Of a stretch of 64,000 bases of DNA, positions 46,678 to 55,165 are shown in pieces; within the stretch, counting starts at the first letter, position 1, and each line of letters opens with the position of its first letter. The DNA comes from Ardenticatenaceae bacterium (GTDB lineage: Bacteria > Chloroflexota > Anaerolineae > Promineifilales > Promineifilaceae): assembly GCA_020634395.1 (NCBI GenBank), contig JACKBU010000017.1, forward strand, positions 36,040 to 100,039. Reading direction: 5' to 3'. Both the position numbers and the translations under genes were made by a program. The notes below the pieces were generated by a model that saw only the letters and a list, made by a program, of their open reading frames with translations, was not told the DNA's origin and made no database searches.

Positions 46678-47505
46678 TTACTTCATCAGACGAGAACCGG
46701 CTTTATGCGCGGCGTGGAAAAAGCGCAGCAATCTTTCTCGTGGATGGGGATCGGGGACTAAAACAGCGTAAGGCAGCACTGCGCCGGTCCAACCGGCGGC
46801 CTGCCAGTACGCTTCTTCCGGCAAGGCGCCACTGGTAAACTCGGCCGGCGTGGGGTAGGCAGTGGCGTAGAAATAAGGTTCGGGGATGGACTGGTCGCCG
46901 GCGGAGAAGCCGAAGTTCATCTGTTCGTCGGCGTAGTCGGGATTATCCGGGTCCTGGCCGGGAACCAGTCGCCCGGTTAGCCAGACGACAGCCAGGTCGA
47001 AGTGGTGGGGCCAAAGCTGCACCGGGCTGGTTTCGCCGCGGAAACCGGCTTTAAACTCCTTCAGAACGGCGTCGATTTGGAAGAGGGCATGCCAGAAGGT
47101 TGAGACGGCCGTTTCCGAATACGCGCCTTCTGTTTCGTCCGCAAACTTTGTCTGGTCGATGGCCGGATCAATGTCCCAGCCGTGCAGAATCGAGAGCGTT
47201 TCAGCGCAAAACGCGGCCGCCGACTGCCCGCCCAGGGGAATAACGGCCGTTTCGCCGCGGTTCGTCGCCAGACCAAGTTGATGACGGGTGAGATCCAGCG
47301 TCAGTTCAAAGATCTGGTCCCCGGCTGGGATGGGAGTGGTGGTAAGGCCAACGGCCGTCGTATGCAGGCTGATGTGCCACCAATGTTTTTGGGCCGGCGA
47401 CAGCGCCCGGCGAATCTGGCCCAGTAACTGGGCATAAGTCTGTAGTGTGTCGCGTGTGGCTTGCCAATCGGTGAGGGGCAGTGGTGGAAGAGAAATTTCG
47501 GTCAT
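46678..47505 (-). CDS. DUF5996 family protein
   Basis: A 275-residue cytosolic protein. DUF5996 features seen: LPLTDWQATRDTLQTYAQLL at the N-terminus, KHWWHISLHTTAVGLTT, LWPHHFDLAVVWLTG and the C-terminal PEPYFYATAYPTP. No catalytic motif is known for the family. It stands alone, with GGAGG just upstream of the ATG. Function unknown. Confidence 0.8.
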   Translation of the reverse strand: MTEISLPPLPLTDWQATRDTLQTYAQLLGQIRRALSPAQKHWWHISLHTTAVGLTTTPIPAGDQIFELTLDLTRHQLGLATNRGETAVIPLGGQSAAAFCAETLSILHGWDIDPAIDQTKFADETEGAYSETAVSTFWHALFQIDAVLKEFKAGFRGETSPVQLWPHHFDLAVVWLTGRLVPGQDPDNPDYADEQMNFGFSAGDQSIPEPYFYATAYPTPAEFTSGALPEEAYWQAAGWTGAVLPYAVLVPDPHPRERLLRFFHAAHKAGSRLMK

Positions 47506-47604
47506 AGATCCTCCAAAATAACGAGTTGTGCATGAAACGGGTTTTGAATTAGACGAAACGGCCGGGTGTTTGCTTACCTTTATACAACTTTACGACGTCT
47601 GATC

Positions 47605-47643
47605 AAAAAAGCTCTCCCTCCAGACGGAGAAAGAGCTTTTTTG
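47605..47643. terminator. Terminator after M6 protease gene
   Basis: AAAAAAGCTCT pairs with AGAGCTTTTTT around a 16-nt loop, with strong A and T runs on both sides. It lies about 55 bp past the M6 protease stop. Confidence 0.8.
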
Positions 47644-47697
47644 TCAGGCACAACTATCTAACTAGTTGATATTTGTGTCCTTGCTGCCTTTGCTCTA

Positions 47698-50600
47698 CTA
47701 ACGAGACACAAGCGGTATATAGATGCTTGGCGAACACAGTTGGGTGGGGTTGGTATAAAGACTGTGTTTCGGCCACAAGAACGGATCGCCATTGTTGCGG
47801 AAGGTATCGGTGATGTACTGTGGCGAGACGATCAGAGTGGACTCGCTGGTGACACAACCCACACCGGGCGGCATAACCATGGTGTACTGCAGCCAGGCAT
47901 CTGCTTCGCCTAAGCGATTGCCGCCCAATTGGCCGTTCGTCCAAACGATGGCATTGCCGTTGAGCGCAAACGTACCAATGCTGGTTTCTAGTGCATTGGC
48001 GCCTTTGGCCGTCGATGTATAAACATCGCCGGAACCCACCAACTGTAGCGAACCGGGCACGATAGTGGCGCCTTCTGGCAGCGATTCAACCATGACAGCG
48101 TCGAACATATGCTGGTGGCTGTCACTATAGCGAGAGCCGGAAGCATCTTTCAGGTTGATGGAAATAGTGACTTCATCACCGGCATACGGGGTTTCATCAC
48201 TGGCACGCTTGTCGAGGAAGACAGTGTCATCATCCATCCAGAACTTGATGCGCGCCCATGTGCCATCTTCGGCCTGGTCTACCACCTCCAGATTAACGCC
48301 AAAGGCGTTCAGGCCGGGGTTACCCAGGTCGCCATAGACGTCCCAATAGGTCCAGTAGGGCACGTTATCTTTGGTAGGCAGCACCACACCATGATCCGAA
48401 TCGATGAAGAAGTTCCCTTCGACACCTGGCACAGAGCCAATGCGGTCGCGGAAGATGGGTTCTGCCAGTCCGCCGGGCACGGTAGTGGTCATGTCCGTGG
48501 TGGTGGTGAAGGCCGGATCGTCGGTATTGACACCAATATTACTCGAGAGAGTCATGGGCGGGCGGTCACTCAGCGAGAAAGAAGCGTCAAAAGAAGTACG
48601 CCGGTCGCTGACAATTCGCTGGCCGGAAGCATCGTCTACGTAGTAGGGATCGGGATTGGCGTCTACGGCCAGCACGCGCCCTTTTGCCCCCCACGATGGA
48701 TCGTCGAAGAGATAGTTGCTGACACTGTTATCGTTGTACGTGCCATCAACGTACCAGACAACCATACCGGGTGTGTGGACAAAGAAGGGATCGACGTGGG
48801 CAATGCCACTTGTGTTAAATTCGTCAATCCAATACATGCGGTTGAGGCCGATGTCGAAGCCGGCCGTCGCGAATGCCTGCTGTGTAGGCACGCCATTAAA
48901 GCCGGAGCCTTCACCGGAATTACGCCATTCTACCAGATAGGATTGATCGACGAGGATGGTACCGTCGAAGATGAACCAGGGATTGTTGGTGTTTAGCCCT
49001 TCGCTCATATGGGTCCAGTTATCGCCGCTTTCCATATCATCGAAGAAGATGTTGCCGGAGGCACTGTCTACACTGATGTTATCCAGGTAGACGCCTTCTT
49101 CCTGTACAGCCGCATCGGTGAGATAGCGGAAGCGGAAGGTGAATTCGTTGCCCTGGTGCATGGAGGCAGAAATAGTAGCTGTGGCGGTGATCCAGTCGCC
49201 GGTGCTGCCAGTGATGCCATTGCCAGCGGTATTATTGCCGTTGGGATCGGTGTCGGTGGTTATTTCTGTGCCATTGTCGAAGACGGCCAGGGGTACGAAG
49301 TCACCGCCTGTGCCGGTGCCGGAGACTTCCCAGTAGAGGTAGTCCCAGTCTTCCTCGATTTGGTAGGCCAATTGGGCAGTGACTGTCACGTCTTCGCCGG
49401 TTGGGGCTGTGAAGTTGTGGGCAATGGACTCATTACGATCGTCGCCCTGATCACTGTACCACATTAAGTTGTCGTAGGGTTGAACAAAAGATGTCTTTTC
49501 GATGGGAGGTAAAACGACGCGCAGGCCATCTACTGTGCCGGCCGGGGGAATGGATTGTTGACCAACGGTGAACTCCATGGAATTGTCTTCGCCTACGGCC
49601 GTTGTCGTCGCCAGATCAATCTCAACCGGTGAATTCCAGCCCAGATAAGGCTCAGCCTTATCCCATATGGTGTGGTGAGCCGGATGCATGCCGCTCAGCG
49701 CGCCGCCAAACGTACCAGAAGACATTTGATCCCAGAAACCGGTGTTGGCTTCGCCCGTTCCGGAAGTCGCATAGTTGTCTGGCAGGCCAATGTCGTGGCC
49801 GTACTCATGCACCAGCACACCCAGGCCGCCTACTTCATCAGAAACTGTGTAGTTCAGGACCCATACACCGCCCATGGGGCCGTCTGTGGAAACCTGGAAC
49901 CCACCGAGCTGGTTGCCGGCTGGGCCAACACCCGGTGCTCCTAATCTGATATCCCAACTATGGGGCCAGATCATAAACTCATCATAGTTGCCGCCCTGGC
50001 CCTGTCCTGCTTCAATCAGGAAGAAGTGATCTACATACCCATCGGGTTCGAAGAAATTACCGTTGTTGTTGTAATCGTAAACGTCTTCCTGATCCCAGGC
50101 AGTCCAGTCAAAGTTGGGGTTCTCATTGTTGATCTGCTGAGCAGCCGAGATGGCTACCGTGTAATCGGGCCGTCCCCAATAGCCATCATCCTGGACAACA
50201 CCATTGCAGCGGGCAGCCCCGAAGAAAGAGACGGCTTCGGGAATGGTAACCTCAACCACTTCACCATTGGGTACATAGACGCCGCGCGAATTTTCAGCAT
50301 ACCAGTTTTTGAACGATACGCCGCTAAAATCAAAGCCATTTCCGCCTGTCCAGGGGTTGGGCAGCTCGGGTCGCATGGTCGCTGTGTAACCGGTGTCCGA
50401 GAACATAAGCAGATCGAAATATTCTTTGGTAAAGCCGTTGGTGTACGAGTCGTTGGGATCTAGCCATGGGGTCCAGTTATCTTCTGGCTGCGGCACTTCG
50501 TTAAAGCTTGGGCCATCGACCGTTACGGTGAATGTCGGCGGATAGGCCGTGGTATCGGTGAGGCAGAAGCCATGATAGGCTACGGGGTCGCTGGCGGTGT

Positions 50601-51084
50601 AGGTTTCTACACCGCTGAAGTTCATCATGACGGTGAGGAGTTCGGGAGTGCCGGTAAGCTCGGTGGAGACTTGAACCCCATCGGTGGCCTTCTGATCGGC
50701 AATCTCCAACTGTTTGAGCCGTCCCAGGTAGGCCAGGGGATTGGCCCGACTGACTTTGTTATTTCGTTCGTTGAAGTCAGTGTAGTACTGGTCCACGGCC
50801 GTTTGAATTTCGCCTTGAGAAGCTTTCGGCCCAAGTTGTAAAGCCACTTCTTGATAAACTACATCTTCGCGCGGAGCGACCAGGTATGGTTCTGGTCGCA
50901 GAGACTTTTGCAGCAAAGTGTCATAGTGATTCAGCCGCTCGGCTGAAAGCACACCCTCCGTACCCGAATCGGATTGGGCAACAGAGAACTGTCCTAACGT
51001 GGCCATGGTCACGGTTAGCGCCAGAGCAAAACATAACCCGACAACCATGGTCAGTATCAACTTCAGGGACTTACGTTTAGTCAC
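47698..51084 (-). CDS. Immune inhibitor A-type metalloprotease (M6)
   Basis: Secreted 1128-residue zinc protease. A basic start is followed by a signal segment (LILTMVVGLCFALALTVTMA), a pro-region, and the M6 domain with HEYGHDIGLPDN (HExxH, near residue 425) and GFWDQMSSGTFGG. A MAM/CBM-like beta insert comes next (NIFFDDMESGDNWTHMSEG), then a DUF11-like C-terminal domain ending IYIPLVSR. The C-terminal YIPLV tail is like that of the subtilase (NYLPAIIK) and may be a shared sorting or anchoring signal (inference). GGAGG lies just upstream of the GTG/ATG start. Confidence 0.92.
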   Translation of the reverse strand: MTKRKSLKLILTMVVGLCFALALTVTMATLGQFSVAQSDSGTEGVLSAERLNHYDTLLQKSLRPEPYLVAPREDVVYQEVALQLGPKASQGEIQTAVDQYYTDFNERNNKVSRANPLAYLGRLKQLEIADQKATDGVQVSTELTGTPELLTVMMNFSGVETYTASDPVAYHGFCLTDTTAYPPTFTVTVDGPSFNEVPQPEDNWTPWLDPNDSYTNGFTKEYFDLLMFSDTGYTATMRPELPNPWTGGNGFDFSGVSFKNWYAENSRGVYVPNGEVVEVTIPEAVSFFGAARCNGVVQDDGYWGRPDYTVAISAAQQINNENPNFDWTAWDQEDVYDYNNNGNFFEPDGYVDHFFLIEAGQGQGGNYDEFMIWPHSWDIRLGAPGVGPAGNQLGGFQVSTDGPMGGVWVLNYTVSDEVGGLGVLVHEYGHDIGLPDNYATSGTGEANTGFWDQMSSGTFGGALSGMHPAHHTIWDKAEPYLGWNSPVEIDLATTTAVGEDNSMEFTVGQQSIPPAGTVDGLRVVLPPIEKTSFVQPYDNLMWYSDQGDDRNESIAHNFTAPTGEDVTVTAQLAYQIEEDWDYLYWEVSGTGTGGDFVPLAVFDNGTEITTDTDPNGNNTAGNGITGSTGDWITATATISASMHQGNEFTFRFRYLTDAAVQEEGVYLDNISVDSASGNIFFDDMESGDNWTHMSEGLNTNNPWFIFDGTILVDQSYLVEWRNSGEGSGFNGVPTQQAFATAGFDIGLNRMYWIDEFNTSGIAHVDPFFVHTPGMVVWYVDGTYNDNSVSNYLFDDPSWGAKGRVLAVDANPDPYYVDDASGQRIVSDRRTSFDASFSLSDRPPMTLSSNIGVNTDDPAFTTTTDMTTTVPGGLAEPIFRDRIGSVPGVEGNFFIDSDHGVVLPTKDNVPYWTYWDVYGDLGNPGLNAFGVNLEVVDQAEDGTWARIKFWMDDDTVFLDKRASDETPYAGDEVTISINLKDASGSRYSDSHQHMFDAVMVESLPEGATIVPGSLQLVGSGDVYTSTAKGANALETSIGTFALNGNAIVWTNGQLGGNRLGEADAWLQYTMVMPPGVGCVTSESTLIVSPQYITDTFRNNGDPFLWPKHSLYTNPTQLCSPSIYIPLVSR

Positions 51085-51466
51085 AGTTTCCTCCTAGTAA
51101 ACAAAACGTTTGATGTAATTCAATAAGCTGTAAAACAGATCAGTCGATCGAAACCACCTCCTTATATCAGGGCTGCTGGCAGCGTCGCAACTCTCAGTGG
51201 AGCTTCACCAAGCCCTAGTGGGGGATAACCTTGTGTTTCTTTGGGGAGAAAGGACTAAGCAGGTACTCTGTAAACGCTGCTGTGACCTGCCTGGTGCAAA
51301 GATTCTTATTCGATTGTGGCGGCTCCCTTTGTAAAAAAGGTTAAAGGATAGTGGAAAGCTGAAGCATTGAGGCTATAAGGAAGGGATACATTGCGCGAGG
51401 ATGGAATTCAACTGCCAAACTCCTGAATCAGGGAAGGAAAGAAAAACTAGAGGATAATCTAACGCC
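51085..51466. other. Long leader region upstream of the M6 protease
   Basis: About 380 bp without a gene upstream of the M6 gene on the minus strand. In that direction it holds paired segments GCAGGT/ACCTGC (near 51246-51282) and AGGGCT/AGCCCT (51169-51217), then AAGGAGGTGG (51155-51164) with no start codon at suitable distance. The structure may be a regulatory leader. It does not match the c-di-GMP, cobalamin or glycine riboswitch cores that I know. Confidence 0.35.
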
Positions 51467-51613
51467 ATGACAGTTGCCATTATAGTAAGCGCCGTCGGCA
51501 TAGTCAATTTTCTTTTGTGGGGCTATTGGCTGTTGGCCGAGTATTTTGGCTACGGGCGTAAACTGTTTCTGGCCGTTTCCAGGTCCACTTCGTGGCGCTG
51601 GCGGTCAAGATAG
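51467..51613 (+). CDS. Possible small single-pass membrane protein
   Basis: A 48-codon frame with AGAGGAT upstream of its ATG. It begins MTVAIIVSAVGIVNFLLWGY and continues WLLAEYFGYGRK, one clear transmembrane helix followed by a basic tail. The last ~20 codons overlap the 3' end of the convergent PHP phosphatase gene, where the protein looks random (SRSTSWRWRSR). Either a short real gene truncated by overlap or a chance frame. Confidence 0.35.
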   Translation: MTVAIIVSAVGIVNFLLWGYWLLAEYFGYGRKLFLAVSRSTSWRWRSR

Positions 51614-52386
51614 AAGCTTGCTTTCGCGTAGCCAATATCGGCTAATAGGTTTAGTGCTGGCAAAAAGTCGGCGGCTACGCGGCCTGGTTCATGGGCATCG
51701 GAGCCGAGCACGACCGGAATGTCCCGCGCTTTCATTTCGGCTAGCATGGTGGGATTGGGGTTCATTTCACGGATCCGTTTATGTAGTCCAGACGTGTTTA
51801 GTTCCATAGCCACGGCCGTTGCGGCAATACGATCCAGACTGCGGCGAATGTCGTTCAATAACCTGTCCAGCCGCCAATTGTGGGGAAACACGTTTTTGAC
51901 CAGATCGGGATGGGCCAGCGTGTCGAACAGGCCGCTTTCGGCCGACTGGGCCAGATGTTCGAAGTAGATTTGCTGAAAGGCAAACGGATCGCCGTGATCG
52001 TATGCGTCACGGTAGTAATCGAGGGGAGCGTGGATTGAGCCGAGGACGTGGTGAAAGTCGGCGCGGCTCAACAAATCTTCCAGCCAGCCTTCGATGCCGG
52101 GCACGTAGTCGCACTCCAGGCCCAGGCGGATGTCGATACGGCCGTGCCACGTCTCTCTGGCCTGCGCTACCATCTCCACGTATTCGTCCAACTGGTCGAT
52201 CGACATGCGCACCTGCGGTGACCAATCGGGCGATGGACCGGGATTATGGCAGGTAAAAATGATGCCCGCCAGCCCTCGCCTGGCAGCCACGGCCGCATAC
52301 TCTTCTGGTGTGCCCCGGGCATGTTTACAGAGCGGCGTGTGCATGTGACTGTCGTAGAGTATAGGCGTGGAGGGTTGGTTCATCAT
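51550..52386 (-). CDS. PHP-domain histidinol-phosphatase-type phosphoesterase
   Basis: A 278-residue PHP protein with the metal ligands of the family: DSHMHTPLCKHARG near the N-terminus, GLECDYVPG, VLGSIHAP, LAHPDL and GSDAHEPGRV. This order matches HisK-type histidinol-phosphate phosphatases, which finish histidine synthesis. No his genes are in the window, so another phosphomonoester is possible. Transcribed alone on the minus strand. Confidence 0.87.
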   Translation of the reverse strand: MMNQPSTPILYDSHMHTPLCKHARGTPEEYAAVAARRGLAGIIFTCHNPGPSPDWSPQVRMSIDQLDEYVEMVAQARETWHGRIDIRLGLECDYVPGIEGWLEDLLSRADFHHVLGSIHAPLDYYRDAYDHGDPFAFQQIYFEHLAQSAESGLFDTLAHPDLVKNVFPHNWRLDRLLNDIRRSLDRIAATAVAMELNTSGLHKRIREMNPNPTMLAEMKARDIPVVLGSDAHEPGRVAADFLPALNLLADIGYAKASFYLDRQRHEVDLETARNSLRP

Positions 52387-52464
52387 GGTGTTGATTTTAT
52401 TGGCAAGCCGGCCAGCGAGTTGGCCCGGCCATAACCTACCGGCTAACGAACCGGCCGAGCGGCT

Positions 52465-53337
52465 CTAAAACGTCCAGCCGGGCGCGCCGAGAAACGGCCG
52501 TAAATCTTCATCGTGCAGCAGCTCTTTGACGGACGTTTGCATATCGATCTCTTTAGCCAGGACGGCATCCTGGTAACGGCTGGCCCACCGATAAATCAGG
52601 CCGCCGGCGCGGCGCAGTTCAACCAGCATCAGTTGGGCCAGCGGCCCGGCCTCGTCCAAAAAGCCCGACTCCACGTAATCCCGTTCCGTCTGGGCCATAT
52701 CATAGGGCAGGCGGATGATTTCTGCCTGCCAGCCTTCACGCGCCCAGGTGAAACGGCCGTAACTGGCCCGCGTATCCCGATCAAAAGGCGCCCCCACCGA
52801 GCCAACGTTCACCACCAGCGAATCGTTGAAGCGGCGAACCATCGGGCGATGGGTGTGGGCCGTCACAAACACCGCCGGCACCGGCGCGATCTGCTGGTAC
52901 AACTGCTCGTCGCTGCTGTCGGCATAAATGCCATCGCGGTTGTTGCGCATGGAGGCATGGACCACCCGGAATTCGCTGCCGTCCGGCGCCATCCAGCTAA
53001 ACTGATTGGGCAGTGTTTGCAAAGTGGTGATGCTGCCGTCTATTTGATGGTAGGCCCAAAAGGCAAACCGCCACAATTCGTGCTCTGGGCCGGTGCGCGG
53101 CGCGTCTGGGCGGGCGCAGGCCAAGAGGTAATCCTCGTGGTTGCCGCGTACCACCCGCCAATCTTCGGCCGCCTGCTTTTGCTGGATAAATTTTAAGCAA
53201 TCCAGCGACAGGGGGCCGCGGTTTACGATGTCGCCATCGACGACGACAAGGTCGGGCTGCCAGTTCTCGATGTCGGCAGCGACGGTTTGTAAGGCTGGCA
53301 AATTGCCATGAATATCTGATAATACGGCTATCTTCAT
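52465..53337 (-). CDS. Calcineurin-like metallophosphoesterase
   Basis: A 290-residue metallophosphoesterase with the ordered motifs AVLSDIHGNLPAL, VVDGDIVNRGP, VVRGNHEDY, VTAHTHRPMV and VVNVGSVGAPFD. These match the YfcE/MJ0936-like subfamily that hydrolyses phosphodiesters or nucleotides. The extra C-terminal ~60 residues are helical. It is divergent from the YdcF-like gene. Confidence 0.9.
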   Translation of the reverse strand: MKIAVLSDIHGNLPALQTVAADIENWQPDLVVVDGDIVNRGPLSLDCLKFIQQKQAAEDWRVVRGNHEDYLLACARPDAPRTGPEHELWRFAFWAYHQIDGSITTLQTLPNQFSWMAPDGSEFRVVHASMRNNRDGIYADSSDEQLYQQIAPVPAVFVTAHTHRPMVRRFNDSLVVNVGSVGAPFDRDTRASYGRFTWAREGWQAEIIRLPYDMAQTERDYVESGFLDEAGPLAQLMLVELRRAGGLIYRWASRYQDAVLAKEIDMQTSVKELLHDEDLRPFLGAPGWTF

Positions 53338-53398
53338 TGTCTAAACCCTGATTTGATGATCGGCCAAGTCTATCGTGATCAGGCGCTTTGCTCAAGTC

Positions 53399-54196
53399 AT
53401 GTTTATTTTTCTATCTAAATTTCTGCCGGTTTTTGTCTATCCTTTAGGCATTACCATTTTGTTGATTGTAACGGCCGTTTTCGTAAAAAAACGGCCGTAT
53501 CTCCAGCGCGCTTTGTTGATAACGGCCGTGCTGATCTTATGGCTTAGCAGCACCCGCCCGGTGGCTTTTGCCCTCACGCGCTCGCTGGAACAGCAGTATC
53601 GCCCGCCCGCCGAATGGCCCGCGGCCGAGGCGATTGTCGTCCTGGGCAGCGGCGCCGAACCACAAGTCCCTCCGCGTACTACGGTGGAAGTGAACAAGGC
53701 TGGCGACCGTGAACTGCTGGCGGCGCAGCTCTACCGGCAGGGAAAAGCGGACAAGATCGTGGTAACCGGAGGCGTAGTACCCTGGCTGAACCCGGAAGAT
53801 ATGCCCAGCGGCGCAGACAGCATGGCCGCGCTGTTGCAAATACTGGATGTGCCGCCGGAGGCGCTGGTATTGGAAACCCAGTCGCGCAATACGTATGAAA
53901 ATGCGCTGTTTACCCGTCAAATCCTGGCCGAAAGCGGCGAGCAGCGCATTTTGTTGGTGACGTCGGCCACCCACATGCCGCGCTCTGTGCGCCTGTTTAC
54001 CGCGCAGGGTTTCACCGTCATCCCGGCAGCAGCCGATTTCCAGGTAACGGACGCAGATTGGAGGCTGTTGTTCGTGCCCGATTTGGAGGTACAGCTGTTC
54101 AACTGGCTGCCCGAAGCCGGCTATTTGCACATGACGACGACGGCCCTAAAAGAGTATGTGGGGCTGCTGGTTTACGGCTGGCAGGGTTGGTTATGA
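53399..54196 (+). CDS. YdcF/ElyC-family (DUF218) membrane protein
   Basis: A 265-residue protein with two N-terminal membrane segments (VYPLGITILLIVTAVFV and RALLITAVLILWLSSTRPVA), then a DUF218 domain: AIVVLGSGAEP, DKIVVTGGVVP, ALVLETQSRNTYENALFTRQ and RILLVTSATHMPRSVRLF. ElyC acts in envelope polysaccharide assembly in E. coli, and the domain faces the outside. The start at 53399 is chosen because it begins the membrane segment. It ends overlapping the convergent WYL regulator by 6 bp. Confidence 0.87.
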   Translation: MFIFLSKFLPVFVYPLGITILLIVTAVFVKKRPYLQRALLITAVLILWLSSTRPVAFALTRSLEQQYRPPAEWPAAEAIVVLGSGAEPQVPPRTTVEVNKAGDRELLAAQLYRQGKADKIVVTGGVVPWLNPEDMPSGADSMAALLQILDVPPEALVLETQSRNTYENALFTRQILAESGEQRILLVTSATHMPRSVRLFTAQGFTVIPAAADFQVTDADWRLLFVPDLEVQLFNWLPEAGYLHMTTTALKEYVGLLVYGWQGWL

Positions 54197-55159
54197 AGCG
54201 GCATATGCCGCGGCGACTTCCAGGGCCTTGGCATGCAAGTGCTGGCGCAGTTCCGCCGGGGCGGTGACGTGCACGGCCGTTCCCAGGCCAATCAACTGGC
54301 GGCAGGCTTCTTCCATCGAGGCAAACGGCAGACTGATTTCCACCCAACCATCCGCTCCAATGGGCGCGGCCGTCAGCAGCTGCACCACACCTTCGCCAAA
54401 AGCCCTTACGACCAGCGGCACACCCCCCGGTGATACGCGCAGCGTTACTTCGTAACGAGCCATGCCTTTCTCGAACCGGGTGCACCACGTCTGCCAGAAG
54501 TCGGAGAGGCTGAAGGCGGACGGCCGTTCAAAGACACTGTCGCTGAGTTCCGCCTCTTGAATGCGCGAAATGCGAAACGTATAAAAATTGTGGTACATGC
54601 CGGCCACCATGTACCAGACGTTGGCTTTGGCGACCAGCGCGTAGGGGTCCACCAGCCGCTTCACCCACTGCCCATCGCCGCGCCGATAGGTCATGCGCAG
54701 GCGGCGATCGCTCCACACGGCTTCTTGCACCAGAGCCAGGTAGGGGGTCGGTTCTTCAGGCTGAAACCAGACGGCCGTATCCAGCAAAATGCGCTCCCGC
54801 ACCTTGTCCACGTCTGGCCGGAAAGGGGCCGGCAAGGCGGCTGTCAGTTTTAGCAGCGCCGCCTGCGACGCTTTGTCCGCGCCCAGATCGGCCAGCAGGC
54901 CCGGCACGGTGAACATGAACAAAGCCCGCACTTCCTTGTCTGTCAGGCCGGTGAGGTTGGTGCGGTAGCTGTCCAGCAGCGAGCAGCCGCCCTGCGGACC
55001 GCGTTCGGCGTACACCGGGACGCCGGAGGCGCTGAGGGCATCCAGATCCCGGTAAATGGTACGCGGCGAAACCTCCAGACGGTCGGCCAATTCCTGGGCG
55101 GTCATCAAGCCGTTGGTTTGCAGCAGCATCAGCAGGGAGATCAGGCGGTCAGCGCGCAC
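54191..55159 (-). CDS. YafY-type HTH/WYL transcriptional regulator
   Basis: A 322-residue regulator with an N-terminal HTH (ADRLEVSPRTIYRDLDALSA) and a central WYL domain (LRMTYRRGDGQWVKRLVDPY, NVWYMVAGMYH), which senses nucleotides or single-stranded DNA in other members. A WCX C-terminal extension follows. It lies 6 bp after the CBS-pyrophosphatase gene on the same strand and is probably co-transcribed with it. Its target genes are unknown. Confidence 0.9.
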   Translation of the reverse strand: MRADRLISLLMLLQTNGLMTAQELADRLEVSPRTIYRDLDALSASGVPVYAERGPQGGCSLLDSYRTNLTGLTDKEVRALFMFTVPGLLADLGADKASQAALLKLTAALPAPFRPDVDKVRERILLDTAVWFQPEEPTPYLALVQEAVWSDRRLRMTYRRGDGQWVKRLVDPYALVAKANVWYMVAGMYHNFYTFRISRIQEAELSDSVFERPSAFSLSDFWQTWCTRFEKGMARYEVTLRVSPGGVPLVVRAFGEGVVQLLTAAPIGADGWVEISLPFASMEEACRQLIGLGTAVHVTAPAELRQHLHAKALEVAAAYAAS

Positions 55160-55165
55160 GGCCGT

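Noticed and set aside
51130..51310. Known riboswitch (c-di-GMP, cobalamin or glycine) before the M6 protease
   Set aside because: The conserved cores of these classes are not visible; only generic stems can be drawn.
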